A stretch of 64,000 nucleotides of DNA from Iris pallida (GCA_029216955.1 JANAVB010005597.1:46175480-46239479), one strand, 5' to 3'. Shown: positions 23,234 through 35,209, counted from the stretch's first letter. Numbers and translations are program-made. The notes: generated from the sequence alone by a model not told the origin.

Positions 23234-25201
23234 ATGACTAGACCAGGAGGACGACGCGGAGGATTTTATATTAGCCAGTCCCGTCAGCCTCGGGCTGGGG
23301 ATGGAGAGGGCAGTTCCGTACCCTCATTCTCATCTCCGAGTGCGCCATTGTACCGTTCTGTTCCAGGTCCATTACCGGGATAGGGCAGTTCCAGCAGGTT
23401 GTCGACTCCTCCCTCGTCGTCCTGTCTTCCTGATCCCTCGTCCAGCATCCCTGATCCCCGTCCAGCATCCCTGATCCCCCGTCCAGTATTCCTCCTGTCG
23501 ACGGCTCTATGGGGGGAGCCGACGCCGAGCATATGGAGGACGGCGATCAGACTGATCCTGCCCAGGCAGGAGGTGAGAGCGACCCTCCATGCGCTCCCCC
23601 GGGCGAGACACGTATAGAGATTTGGACGGACGGGCCTATGAAGTAAGTTAATTAATTAATATATATTTCTCAAATGATTATATGTACATATATATTGATA
23701 AAAAATTATTATTGTATAGATATCGGCCTTCTGCTGTACAGAGACAGCTGGGGACATTTCTGAGGCAGAACTATGGTGGGCCTTGGATTAACTACTCAGA
23801 TGCTCCCGCAGATAGGAAGGCCTTTTGGTTCGCCGACTTCAAGGTAAAAAAATTTGTTTATTTTTAAATTTTAATAATCATTTGTGTATATTATACAACT
23901 TTTGTATTTTACTTCTTGTAGAGGACCTATTTCTATCCACCACACTGGACGGCGAGGATCGATGGCCAATTTTCTGCCGTCGCAGCCAAGCTCATCCGTG
24001 ATGCGATCGACGACCAGAAGCGTCGTGATCGCTCCGGACAGCCAATCTAGGGTTGGATTACGCCAGAGCAGTAGACTGTAATGAAGGCTAGATTCAGCGA
24101 GTGCATGTACCAGGAGCGGTCTGAGAAGGCCAAGGTGGCGCGGTCGAGCGTCGGAAAGTGGTGTGATGGCTCCATTCCGATGACAGAGCATTTTCGTCGT
24201 CTAGTACGTTTCCTATGACGGACATTAATTTATATATAGTTCGATAGAATGTTTAATACTAATAATAGATAATATATTTTAACAGGTAAAAAAGGGCGAG
24301 GATCCGAACATGGTGACCGTCTTCTTGGTCACCCATCGGAGGGCTGGGGAGTTCATTGACGAGAGGGCGACGCAGGCATATGTACGTTCTATTATTTATA
24401 TTAATTTACTATAATTTAGAAAATAGAAAAATAGATATCAATATAGACTTTAGCAAATACTTACACGTTAGCAAACATGTTCTAGGCCGAGTTTGTTCGG
24501 CTACAGGAGGAGACGACTGCTGCTGCTGCTGTTGCTAGTACGCAAGCAGAGGGAGGGGCTGGTACTTCCTCCTAGCCGCCTACAGCTCCATCGCCGGACG
24601 AGCTCTGGATGACCGCCGTTGGCGGTCTTCTGAAGGGTACGTACTACGGTACGGGATCCTACGACGCGTATTTGGCTTCGGAGTCATCCCGGCCCCCCTC
24701 TGTCAGTGCGCAGTCTCCGGCTACGTAGGCGTCGTCACGAGCTGAGGATGTTCGTCGTTAGATCGAGGAGCTGCATCGCGAGTTACAGCAGCAGATTTCT
24801 GATGCGGTCGAGCGACGATCCGACCCTCCGATCGTCACCGAACGATTTGATGCGGTCGAGCGCAGTATACAGGAGCTGATGAGCCTGTATCAGGCTACAG
24901 CTGCCAGCTTGCAGACCCTCACCGAGTCTACGCAGAGCACAGAGCGTAGACAGGTCGAACTGGAGGGATCGCAGAGGAGCATGTCTTCCTCACTCACTTA
25001 GTATACTGAGAGGGTGGTGAGTACCCTTGCTGCGCAGGTGAGCGACTGCGAGAGCTGGAGCAGATACGTCCTCCCGATCCATCGACGGTGCCGACTCCAG
25101 ACACTGTACTGCCTCCGGCGTCGACTCCAGACATTGTACTGCCTCCTACTGCCCCTACGGTAAAGCTCACCCAGGAGCAGTATGACTACATTCTATCCTA
25201 G
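23234..25201 (+). pseudogene. CACTA-1 second gene, Ptta/En/Spm (Transposase_24) type
   Basis: This lies in the place of the second transposon gene (TNP1/TNPA-like, subterminal-repeat binding). A Ser/Pro-rich N-terminus starts at ATG 23234 (MTRPGGRRGG). An exon at about 23719-23843 encodes the conserved LGTFLRQNYGGPWINYSD and KAFWFADFK. Further exons at about 23921-24203 (YFYPPHW-like, SEKAKVA, DGSIPMTEHFR), 24285-24379 (TVFLVTHR, GEFIDERA) and 24485-25201 (coiled-coil-like, rich in Gln/Glu, ending YDYILS) follow with plausible GT/AG borders. TAG codons (for example near 23381 and 24727) and other damage show it is a pseudogene. Exon borders were chosen by comparison with CACTA-2. Confidence 0.8.
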
Positions 25202-25501
25202 TTGTGCGGCAGGGATCCGCAGTGATTTTATTAGTTTTTTTATGACTTGTATGTATCGGCCCTATGGGCAAATTGTTTATTGGTACACTGTTGTTTATAC
25301 ACTTGGTGGAAGACTTTTTATCATCTTCCATTTTTATTTGACTCTATTGGATGTTTATGAGGATGTGTGTCTGTGATATTTACTTTGCACTGCCTCCTAT
25401 TTTTATTGTGATATTTACTTTGTGATATCTGCGACGGGGATGACAAATATACCTACGCTGGGTTATAAGCGATGATCTGATATACAAAGGAGGTGCTGCC
25501 G
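25202..25501. other. 3' region of CACTA-1 without genes
   Basis: AT-rich sequence after the second gene, probably 3' UTR. The 64-codon frame starting at 25182 has no family signature. Confidence 0.5.
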
Positions 25502-25893
25502 AAATTTAAAAAAAATATATTGTGTATTTTTGTTATGATGTGTGTCTGTGTTTACAGTGAATGTGAAATATAGTGTTCGAAACCATCGACAGTTTTGATT
25601 ACTGTTGTATGTGTTATCTTGGATAGAAATAGCAACAGTTCAGGGTGCACTTCTGAGAGCTTCATTTTCACGTCCTTCACTTTCTCGGGACGTCGTAAAG
25701 GTTTCCGAGAAGGTGAAGGACGTGAAGAGGAAGCTCTGAGAAGTGCACCCTGAACTGTTACTCTTTCTATCCAAGATAAAACATAGAACAGTAAGCAAAA
25801 CTGTCGATGGTTCGAACACTGCACTTCACACACACTGTAAACACAGACACGCAACATAACAAAAATATCAATTATATTTTTTTAAATTTTTTT
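25502..25893. repeat. Long foldback (hairpin) inside CACTA-1, candidate small-RNA precursor
   Basis: The left arm (about 25502-25689) and the right arm (about 25704-25893) are reverse complements around a loop of about 14 nt (CGTCGTAAAGGTTT). I aligned about 142 bp by eye and found about 14 mismatches and one 1-nt gap, about 89% identity. Blocks such as CAGTTCAGGGTGCACTTCT and TTATCTTGGATAGAAA pair perfectly. The foldback lies between the second gene and the right subterminal repeats and has no counterpart at the matching place of CACTA-2. The 101-codon minus-strand frame covering it is a by-product. Strand of expression is unknown. Confidence 0.9.
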
Positions 25894-25904
25894 GTAATAT
25901 CTGC

Positions 25905-26288
25905 GACGTATAGCGACGTTCTGTGACGGAACGTTGACGTCGCTATACGTCGCTAAATAGCGACGTAACATCGCTAGACGTCACTAATATGCTGACGTGG
26001 GCTGAGGGTGTACGTCGCTAAATCTGTCGGTAGGCGTCGCTAAGTTGCCCACGTGGCTGCCATGCCATGTCATTATATATAAAGTTTATAGCGTCGCAAG
26101 TGGTCGCTTTACGTCGACGTCTAGCGACAATGAACGTCGTGTCGCAAATAGCGACGTTCGATGACTAAAGTGTCATCTGCGACTTGCCTATAAGCGACGT
26201 CCGGTTTCGTCGCTAAATACGTCGCAAATTGGTTTTAGCGACATATTTTTCTTATTTAGCGACGTCTCCTGACGTCGCTAAAATAGGT
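25905..26288. repeat. Right subterminal repeats of CACTA-1
   Basis: A dense array of TAGCGACGT, ACGTCGCTAAA and variants in both orientations, more than fifteen in under 400 bp. These are candidate binding sites for the element's second protein. Confidence 0.88.
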
Positions 26289-26301
26289 TATTTTAGTAGT
26301 G
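26289..26301 (+). repeat. Right terminal inverted repeat of CACTA-1
   Basis: TATTTTAGTAGTG, an exact reverse complement of 16551-16563. It is followed by ATA. Confidence 0.95.
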
Positions 26302-27098
26302 ATAATAACATATAACAACAGCAAGAACACTTCATTTAAAACCTATTGCAATTTGTTTGAGGAAAAAAAGAGCTAAAATGGAATTTCTATGGATTATTGA
26401 AGTTGAGAAAATACCTCTTTCTAAAACTTGTTCTTCCTAAAGAGGCCAGCCCTAATTTCTAGGAGAATATTTATAGGGGGGAATCCCTAGGAATAGGTTA
26501 AGTAGCCGGCCAGCTATGGGTTAGGCTAGGTTAGGTTAGGTTCACATGGCTAATGGGTTAGGCTTTGGGCTCCTTTGTGCCATGTTAATAATCATTGGTT
26601 CAACCATAAGTCATGGCTTATGACTTAATATCCTAACTTGAGTCAAATAACTAAACTATAGGTCAACTCTAGTCTAACTAGGGTTACATGACCTAACCAA
26701 GTCCAAACTTAACTAGGGTTAGCTCCTAGGTTAGCCTACCAAGTCAAAGCTAGTCAAAATCAACCTAGTCAACCTTCGTTCAAACAATTCTAAAGTAAAT
26801 TCTAAAAATTCCCATAAATTCAAATAAATTCTAATAAATTCAAATAATCCCAAAAATGATAAGAATACCCTCAAACTAGAAATAATAAACAAAATACCCT
26901 AATTACAAGGCTAAGCTCTAGGTCAACCAGTCTCCAAGGTTACACTATCAAAACACCAAAATCATAAGTCATGATTTAAATAGTTTAAAAAAGATTAAAA
27001 AAAATCACCAAGAATCATGATAGGAATTAAATGTAATAAATAATAATTATAATAACAAAATTTCAAAATTACCCTCATCTGGAAAACTGGGTGTTACA
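26302..27098 (-). other. Right part of the solo LTR (LTR start on the minus strand)
   Basis: AT-rich with several GTCAA and CTAGGGTTA words and no genes. It ends GGGTGTTACA at 27098, which is TGTAACACCC read on the minus strand, and is followed by AAAAA. Confidence 0.65.
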
Positions 27099-27103
27099 AA
27101 AAA

Positions 27104-27501
27104 GCTTTTGCATTTGTATGAAGAAACGAATACATATACTAAAATAAACCTGAAAAAGCTTTTGACAGTACAGTCACGTCTGTTCAAGGCAAAGTCAGTA
27201 CAGTCACGTAGGTTAATGCCTACTTTTTTTACAGTAGTTCGTACAATAGTATCAGTACAGTCACATAAGGTTCATGGTAGGGCTACAATTCTATTATACT
27301 TTAATACTGTCAAGGAATGACAGTATCAGAATCATTCATGTATATATATGTTTAATGCAATATAACAGTCACGAGATTTAAGGTAGAGTATCAGTTATAT
27401 AAGAATCAGTCGTATATATGTATATGCATTTCGAGTATTCTATAATACTGTCAAGGAACGACAGTATGTGAATCGGTATCAATATCATATGAACCAACAG
27501 T
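27104..27501. other. Old intergenic locus, middle part
   Basis: Resumes the sequence left at 2169. It contains CAGTACAGTCACGT and TCAAGGCAAAG words shared with 1684-2165. Two near-identical small palindromes, ATACTGTC-(7 nt)-GACAGTAT, lie at 27304-27326 and 27445-27467. No gene is visible. Confidence 0.6.
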
Positions 27502-27555
27502 CACTAAATAACAAAGCCCACAAGCATAGAAGACAAATCCATAAAGTTTAAATGG

Positions 27556-27909
27556 TTTACCTTCCTTCATATATTTCAATGGTCATGCCTTGTCCTTTAT
27601 CACCCTTAGCCTTTCCTCTGCCTTTTTTCTTTCCAACAGTTGAACCTATTCAAATAGAGTAGAACAATTAGAAAATTAGTACATTTTGAATCATTAAAGT
27701 CAAATATCATAGGCTCTACCTTCTGCATTGGTTGGTTGTGTCTCATGAACTGGCTCTTGATTGTCATGTGTTTCTTGTACTACATTTTGATTAGATGATC
27801 GAATGGGATTAAGTTGTCCTGGAGATGATCTAGATGACTCTCTTTGATAATTGGTGGATGTTCTATTGGTACTCCTTGTTTTTCTTGTCATGACTGAACA
27901 ACGTGACAA
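27556..27909 (-). pseudogene. Start of CACTA-3 second gene
   Basis: A Ser/Thr/Asn-rich N-terminus (MTRKTRSTNRTSTNYQ) lies just downstream of the transposase, as in the other two CACTA elements. A second short exon (about 27650-27560, VGKKKGRGKAKGDKGQG, very basic) ends in a possible splice donor. The conserved Transposase_24 exons are missing. Confidence 0.5.
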
Positions 27910-28095
27910 TTAATATATAATTGTAAACACAGAGAAACAACATAAATATGAATGAGTTAGATAAAAATGCAATTATATTCAAATCAATAATCAAAAGATC
28001 CTTCAATCAAAAAAGTTTTTGATTTGCAATCATAGCGTCCTACTATTATTGAAAAGAACTAAATAGGTAAACTACAAGCATCGGAAAAAAAAATA

Positions 28096-31000
28096 TCATT
28101 CCAAATTTATATGACCAACTTCTTCATCGTCCACCCGGTTGGTTTCATCTTCCACTAGGTTGGCTTCATCTTCCAACTCGTTGGATGTCATGCTATGCCT
28201 TTGAGTCACTTCTTCTTGGTATGGTTCCAGCTCATCATCATTCATTTCATAAACATTTTTAGGCTTTGTTTCTTTCACAACACTCCAACCCTTGTTTTTA
28301 ATGCCTCTGACATAGAAAACTTGTGTTGCTTGGCAAGCTAACACAAATGGTTCCTTAGTATGAAACTTTCGTGTTGTGTTAACACTTAGTATCCCATAGC
28401 GATCAATCTTGTAACCTCTTCCATTTTGAGTTGTATCATACCAATTGCAATTGAACAATACAATCCTCTTCTTGTCAACATAACAGAGTTCAATAATTAA
28501 TTTCTATCAAGTTTTTGTACCATCCAATATCATCTTTTCCGTTCTCCTCTTGAACCATCACACCACTATTTTGAGTCTTTTTATTCTTATCGCGTTCCAG
28601 CGTATGAAACCTAAAACCACTCATATTGAAACTAGGGTAATAAGTTGCTCGCCTCTCAGGACCACGAGCCAAAACAAGCATTTCCCTACTAGCTTTTCCA
28701 TCCTTGTGCAGTTGTTCAACCTATAAGACGATTTAAAAAATGAGCATTTTATCACAACTCAGTAAAATAGATAAATTGACATATTTCGTACTCTTTTTTT
28801 TAAACCATTTGGCAAAATGAAGTCTATGCGACCCCTCTGCGTCCTGATCACCCAATTCAAGTAAAATTTCCTTATGCTCTCTGAAACATGATTTAAATAA
28901 ATTAATAAAAGATATAGTTATGTATAATATGAAATTTAAAATGATAAATAATAATCTTACTGAACAAAAGGCTCCAGGTCATCACTATTCGTTAAGACAT
29001 AAACATGACAGCCTTGTGTTCTTCAATACTCATCTCTCTTGTTTTGCCTTTTCCAAAAACTTTACCAGTAGGTATAAATATGGACAGGCCTTGTGAAGTA
29101 GACGTAGTTGGTTGCCCTCCGTCATCATTTCTATCTGTGCGATTAAATCTAGTTTCAAATGAATTTAAATATCGAGAGCAAAATGTTGTGCATTCATCTG
29201 CCAAGCACCCTTCTGCCATAGATCCTTCTGGATGAGCCCTATTACGAACATATCGCTTTAACTTGTGTAAATATCTACAAATGTATTGTCAAATTATATT
29301 TGGTTAGATGACAAACAAGAATCAAATAAATAAAAATAAATTTATAAGGTACATAAGACTGGACTACCTCTCGACTGGATACATCCACCTAAACTGTACT
29401 GGGCCGGCGACTTTTGCTTCCCATGCTAGGTGATAGGATAGGTGAACCATTACATCAAAAAACGAAGGAGGAAATATGTTCTCCAATTTGCAAAGAGTTA
29501 GGACAATCTGAGTCTCCAAAATTTCCAAATCCTCTATTTTTAATACTTTAGCACATAATCCCTTAAAGTAGTAGCTAAGCTCTATCAAAGCTTCACATAC
29601 ATCTTTAGGCAATAATTCTCGCGCCACAAGTGGAAGTAACCTCTAAACAAATACATGACAATCATGAGTTTTCATGCCTAAAATACTACATTCTCCTACA
29701 TTGACGCACCTAGCTAAATTAGCAGAGTATCCATCCGGAGCATTCAGGTCCAACATCCATAGAAACACAATTTTTTTTATCTTCATTTGTTAATTCATAA
29801 TCTGCTTTTTCCCAAATAGTCTTCTCCCCGTCTTCTCTAGGATGAAGTGTCGGCCTTATACCCATTTTTTGGAGATCCCTATGAGCATTTAATGTGTCTT
29901 TTGTCTTACCATCGATGTTCATCATTGTGCCAAACACATTATCAAATATATTCTTCTCAATGTGCATGACATCTAAATTATGGCGCAGCAAAAGTGTTTT
30001 CCAATAAGGAAATTTGAAAAAATACTATGTTTTTTCCAATTATGGTTTACACCAAACCCAAGTATTTTTTGCTTAGGTCCATGCTTACCACGAGTAATTT
30101 CTATGAGCTCGCTAAGCTCATTTACAATATCAATACCTGATGGGCGAGTGGGGGCCACCCTCATCTCCTTCGTATTATCAAATAGTCTCTTTTGCATACG
30201 CCATGGGTGATCTAACGGTAAAAACCGTCGATGACCCATATAACATCGCTTTTTTTCCAGTTCTTAAACTACGCCATACAGTATCTTTGGCACAACAAGG
30301 GCAAGCTAATTTTCCTTGTGTACTCCAACTTGACATATATGCATATGCAGGATTATGGTCCACATTATTGAAGCTCTCATCTGAAAATTCTGCTTTGTAG
30401 ATATGTCGTATGTATCAACCCCAACTTCCCACAACATAAGCAATTCATCAATCAACGGCCTCATGTATACATCAATATCATGACCAGGTCCCTTTCGTCC
30501 TGGTATCAGTAATGTCAAGAAAATATAAGGCTCTTTCATTAACAACCATGGAGGAAGGTTGTATGGAAATAAAATAATCGGCCATATGCTATAACTCAAA
30601 CTCATATTGCCAAAAGGGTTGAATCCATCGGTAGCCAAGGCAAGTCTGACATTTCATGCTTCATTACTGAAAGACTCGTGTCTTCTATCAAAGTCCCTCC
30701 AAGCTTCCGAATCTACTGGATGCCTAAGGACCCCATCTTTCGGTCGGTGCTCATGATGCCATCGCATATCTCCGGCTGTCTTAGAAGACATGTATAATCT
30801 TTGAAGTCTTTGAGTGATTGGAAAATACCGCAAAACCTTCTTTCTTGCCTTTTTTTACCAATTGTACCATGTGACTTCTATCTAGACAGATTACATGTCG
30901 GACATTGCGAAGCATTGGCCAACTCTTTATAATAAATTACACAGTTATTCTTGCATGCATCAGTCTTCTCATAATGAAGACCGAGATCTTTAACGATCTT

Positions 31001-31581
31001 CTTAGCACCGTAATTGGATGTAGGCAACTTCTCACAAAAAGAAAATGTTTTTTAAGCACTTCTAGCAACATGTCGAAAGATTTATTGCTCCATAAATTGA
31101 TGCATTTGATGTGCATCAAGGTGACAATAAAAGATAGGTTGAAAAATGTCTCGCAGCCTTGGTATAATGGTTCTTTTGCTTCTCCCAACAAATTGTAAAA
31201 CTTTTCTGCTTCTCCATTTGGGTCTTGTTGCATAACCTCTTCTATTAAGCCTTGTATGTCATCAATTGGCTCTAGAGTATCAACCTCATCACCAACATTG
31301 TGGCTACTATCAGTTTCACGACTGTCATCACTACTAGAATCATCGTCCTCCACATGTAAATGCCATTTTGTATAATGAGACTTTATTCCATTATAAAGAA
31401 GATGTTGGTGCACTTCATTCCGAATTAATCTAACCCTATTGCTACATTTATTGCAAGGGCAATAAATTTTCATGTCATCGTACTTCATATGATTATAAGC
31501 ATAATCGATAAAATATGCAACTCCATCAAAATACTTTTGTGTTGACCTCCCTGATAGCATCCAAGTTTTATCTACTGGCAT
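28096..31581 (-). pseudogene. CACTA-3 TNP2-type transposase, fragmented
   Basis: The order on the minus strand matches the other CACTA transposases. Transpos_assoc is at 31581-31330 (ATG after a splice acceptor; SGRSTQKYFDGVAYFIDYAY, KIYCPCNKC). TNP2 pieces lie at 30638-30306 (LPPWLLMKEPYIFLTLLIPG), 30239-29973 and 29991-29719 (LRHNLDVMHIEKNIFDN). DUF4218 is at 29627-29364 (LSYYFKGLCAK, HLAWEAKVAGPVQFRWMYP), then 29219-28992, and DUF4216 pieces at 28681-28490 and 28458-28096 with an acidic end. Breaks between the pieces are stops, frameshifts and introns. It has a sense codon where CACTA-1 and CACTA-2 share a TAA. Confidence 0.88.
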
Positions 31582-31611
31582 ATTTCTACAAATTAAGATA
31601 AAAGAAAACAT

Positions 31612-33950
31612 AAATGCAAATAGAACTAACTCTAAAATATTTTAAAGAACAAACATAAGTTCTGACATATTATCATTCATAAACCATAAAAGTTAGTGGA
31701 ATTATCACAACCATAAGTATCCCTGTATATAATACATCCATACCTCACTTGAAACTTGATTACCTACTTGGTATGATTTTGGACATTATGACGTTTATCA
31801 AAATATATTACTTTAGATTCAGGTCTTTATTAAATCTGATCGAACATACCGATCTTTTACTTATTTCTCACTCGAAATCAAATCTATCTGCACTAGAAAG
31901 ATTGTCGGAGTGTAGTTTTTTATTTTGTGTCCCATCTTGATGTGAAAACCTTGGCTGTTAATGATGCCCAAGTGGATTGATGCATGTCCTAACTGTTACC
32001 AGCTTCACTAATCTTCCATGAATTTTTGTTTATCTTCTAAATTAATAATTCTCATAGAATATATTGGTTGTAATTAAGTTCCTTTGTACTATAATCATTT
32101 GATGTTTCACATTTATAATTTGTAGCCATATTCAGCAGGTATGGTTGCACAAACTAATATATGATCAGTCAAGTAATCGTTGTCTCTATCATGAAGAGAT
32201 GAAATGTTCTCTCTTGGTACATGTCAATGCTTGTGGAGTATAGTTTTTAACTTTTTGCAAAGTAGTTTAAGCTTATTACCGCTAACTATATAAAGGTCTG
32301 AATTTGATCAGACTTTAGATTTGATACCCAACAATATTGATATGGGCCTCATTTTGTCTACATGTTAACACTTTTACTAGTTTGCTTGCGGCACCTTCAT
32401 TTTTGTTGTACTTTTTCCTGCTTATGGTTAAAAACTTTTCTCGAAACTCATTAGTATATGACCTTGCTATCACATATGAATCACTAATTACCGATTATCA
32501 TTTTGAATAATATATGTTACCCCATCTTGGACATTGGAATTTTGGTGGATAAAAGTTTTAGTGAAAATCCTTGGTCTAGACCCATTGTGTATATAAGGAA
32601 CTGACCTGGATGTACGTCTTTGTTGATTTCAATGCAGTATTGATCTTCCATTTTTTCTTTTAATGCCACCTTGTTTTCATTATATGCTCTCTCTAAACTA
32701 TGGCTTTAAATTCTCGATGAAACCAACTTATTAACATTTGTTTTCGATTTTAGTAGGCTGATCTAATATTTGGCAAAACTCTCAGTTTCTTCTACTATCC
32801 TTAAGCAAGAAATTAATCGTTAAAAGCCATTATTCTGTTAATGTCAACTCATAACATAAATTTATAGTTTTTTTTTATTTTCGTGAGGCTTAACATGATA
32901 CATAAATAGATGCAGAGCTTTGAGATATTTTTTCAAACATGTTATGTGCCCCTAAAAACAATGTATAAATTATAGAACTTTCACAACATATATACAACTT
33001 TAACATCATTAATGCTATGCCTATAAACACAGTACTAGTTCCAACCTAAAGTTCACAACAAAAATAAAAATAATTGGCTAAAATTATAAATGGCAACTTA
33101 TTTACAAGGAAAAAAAGCACAAACTTGGTCATCATATATAGTACAACTGATCGGGTGATCGACCCGATCGTAGTGCATGTAATAACTTTGCTATTTTTTC
33201 AATCAGAAGAAGAAAGAAAAAGGGAAACCTAACAAAAAAGCAAACTATAGATTTGATCTAGAATATGAAAAACAAACGGGAACAACAGAAAAGTGAGAAT
33301 AATACATGCGTTTCTTCCTGCAGTAGGAATGGATGGACGTAGAGGCAGCAGATGGAGGCTGCGGATGGAGGCGGAGCAGAAATGGATGCAGAGCTATGGC
33401 TTTTAGGAGGAGAGCGGTTTTAATTAGGAGGAGCAGATGATACATGTTCCGGTTGGAGGAGATTTTACTAAGAAGGATATTACCTAATATGGGGGAGAAA
33501 TATGGGGGAGGGCGGGATTAAGCCAAAAAAGTTTGGGGAAAGGCGGGATTTAAAACTGAAAGTTTTAGTCCTTCAAATCTTTTGAAATCTTATTAAGAAA
33601 AGTATATATTTAACCGGATTTATCTTTCCATAATTTTGGAGAAAAAAAGTTTAATGATAATTTGTTTATATAGATTCATTATAAATTATTTTATTATTTG
33701 GAGAAATATTTTAAATTATTTTATTGTTTAGAGAAATCTTTTTAATTTATTTGGTCCATTATTTGATTATTTAGATAAATCTTTTTAATTAATTTTGTGC
33801 ATTAGTTGATTATTTGGAGATTTGTTTTAAAATTATTTGGAAAAATTATTTTAACTATTTGATTATTATTCCTTTTTAACCATGACTATTTCCTTCTTTT
33901 AATTCATGACTTTTAAATAATTATTTTAACTATTTGATTATTATTTTCGG
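31612..33950 (-). other. CACTA-3 leader region without genes
   Basis: This is AT-rich sequence upstream (on the minus strand) of the transposase. It should hold the promoter, leader and first intron. The 66-codon minus frame at 33245-33445 has no family signature. I see nothing else in it. Confidence 0.5.
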
Positions 33951-34412
33951 CACAGTCTAATTGGCACCGGAATAGGATACTACTTTCGATGACATATCAA
34001 AACCCTAAAAAAATCTATATTTTTTGACAATATCTATGTTTCCTCGTAAATACAAGTTTATTTTCGACAACATCAATTTTTTTTCATAAATAAAGCATTA
34101 TTTATGATTAGTTGCAACTGCCCTCGCAATTACACACCAATTTGCGACGGGTCCAATTTGCCCTCATAAAAAATAATACCCTTTTTCGAGAAAAAATAAT
34201 TCGGTCAAAAATAGTGTTGGCGCCAACAACTCCCGCCAATTATTGAGTAATTACGACAAAAAATAAGTCCTTTTACGAGCGCGATTTATGCGTCGAAATT
34301 AATATGGACTTTCATGAGATACTTCTGACGGAACGATTATTTTGTTCGCAAAAAGTACTTTTTTCGAGCACCATCGTAAATGTTTGTCGCAAATGAGGAT
34401 TTTTTTGTAGCT
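33951..34412. repeat. Subterminal and terminal region of CACTA-3
   Basis: The words TTTGCGAC, TCGACAAC, CTCATAAA and TCGTAAAT recur with irregular spacing up to the TTTTTTTGTAGCT end. They differ from the AGCGACGT family of CACTA-1 and CACTA-2, showing a separate CACTA lineage. Confidence 0.5.
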
Positions 34413-34769
34413 AGTTATGTATCTCTTGATTTTGTACCAGTATTTCAATTTATTTCTGCTTATTGCTTTCATGTATATGCTATACCATGTTTCTTGCTAT
34501 GTACCACCACGTTGATTCTTATCTTGTCTAGCTTGATATAATAATCTGTACATGTCTACCTTGATGTAGTGGCCTGCTGTGGCGCACTCTTGATTCTTGT
34601 CTTGTCTAGCTTGATATAATGGCTCGACATAGCGCACTACTATTTTGATACATGTATTTCCAGTTGTGGCTTATTGCAGTGCACTCTTGCTTGTCTTATC
34701 CAGTTTGACATGTCTCATGTCTAGGTTGGATTCTTTGAAATGCCACATTCGAAATCTTGAATGAAAATT
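34413..34769. other. Intervening sequence between CACTA-3 and CACTA-2
   Basis: No gene. CTTGTCTAGCTTGATATAAT occurs twice (34523 and 34600), and related CTTGTCTTGTCTAG words reappear right of CACTA-2 near 62303. This suggests both flanks belong to the same repeat-poor host locus. Confidence 0.5.
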
Positions 34770-34792
34770 CACTACCAAAATAAGTCATATTA
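34770..34792 (+). repeat. Left terminal inverted repeat of CACTA-2
   Basis: Begins CACTACCAAAATAAG. It pairs with 61904-61926 with two A/G mismatches. Confidence 0.93.
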
Positions 34793-35060
34793 CCGACGAA
34801 ATTTGCGACGCCCAAGGAAAACGTCGCTAAAACAAAAGAATTTAGCGACGCATAGAAAAAAAACGTCGCAGGACGTCACTGTTAGCGACGATCAGCGACA
34901 TCCTGCGACGTCTCTTAAGTTAAAAAAATAACGTTGCTGATAAGTCGGTAAATGTCGCTGCTTAGCGACGCTTACCGACGATTTAGATTTACGTTGCTAA
35001 GTTTTTTTGATCTAGCGACACTTAGCGACGTCTTTATTGGACGTCGCTAAGAAATTTTAT
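34793..35060. repeat. Left subterminal repeats of CACTA-2
   Basis: TAGCGACG, ACGTCGCTAA, ACCGACGA and similar words in both orientations. The mixture of AGCGACG and ACCGACG forms is specific to CACTA-2. Confidence 0.85.
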
Positions 35061-35209
35061 TTAGGTCAGCCGATCAAGTTCTTTTTCATTCTCAAAATTT
35101 CAACCCAAATTCAAACCATTCCCTCTCCCCAATCCGACCCCCCACTCCCTCCTCCGGTGACCGTCGACCCCCGGCCCCTCCTCCGGTGACCGCCGACCGC
35201 CGACCCCCC
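35061..35209 (+). other. CACTA-2 C-rich leader start
   Basis: A CT-rich stretch with CTCCTCCGGTGACCG repeated, matching in character and position the block at 16800-16990 of CACTA-1. Gypsy-2 interrupts it at 35210. Confidence 0.6.

Larger units (their letters stand above)
16551..26301 (+). mobile_element. CACTA (En/Spm) transposon, CACTA-1
   Basis: The ends are a perfect 13-bp inverted repeat, CACTACTAAAATA at 16551-16563 and its complement at 26289-26301. Flanking triplets are AGA on the left and ATA on the right, so the usual 3-bp duplication is imperfect. Both ends carry many AGCGACGT / ACGTCGCT words, the expected subterminal transposase-binding repeats. Inside are a TNP2-type transposase gene and a Ptta/En/Spm-type second gene, both on the plus strand. 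It interrupts the solo LTR. Length is 9751 bp. Confidence 0.93.
2170..27098 (-). mobile_element. Gypsy-type solo LTR, split by two later insertions
   Basis: The left end reads TGTTACGACCCGC and the right end reads GGGTGTTACA, so read on the minus strand the LTR starts TGTAACACCC, a common start for plant Gypsy LTRs. AAAAA lies on both sides (2165-2169 and 27099-27103) and fits a 5-bp target-site duplication, although a run of A is weak evidence. The LTR's own sequence is 2170-3929, 14734-16550 and 26302-27098, about 4.4 kb. No gag, pol, primer binding site or polypurine tract is attached, so it is read as a solo LTR left by LTR-LTR recombination. Confidence 0.7.
27502..34412 (-). mobile_element. 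Degraded CACTA relative, CACTA-3
   Basis: Minus-strand fragments of a TNP2-type transposase and the start of a second gene identify a CACTA element. The right end (ATTTTTTTGTAGCT, to 34412) is close to a CACTACAAAAAAAT terminus with the first bases changed, and subterminal-like TTTGCGAC and TCGTAAAT words precede it. On the left CACTAAATAAC begins at 27502. AGT flanks both points (27499-27501 and 34413-34415), which fits a 3-bp duplication, but the two ends do not match each other well, so the left border is tentative. The second gene is cut short, so the element is internally deleted. Confidence 0.6.

Noticed and set aside
25552..25857. 101-codon minus-strand open frame
   Set aside because: It lies entirely within the foldback and has no family signature. 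Its openness follows from the inverted arms.
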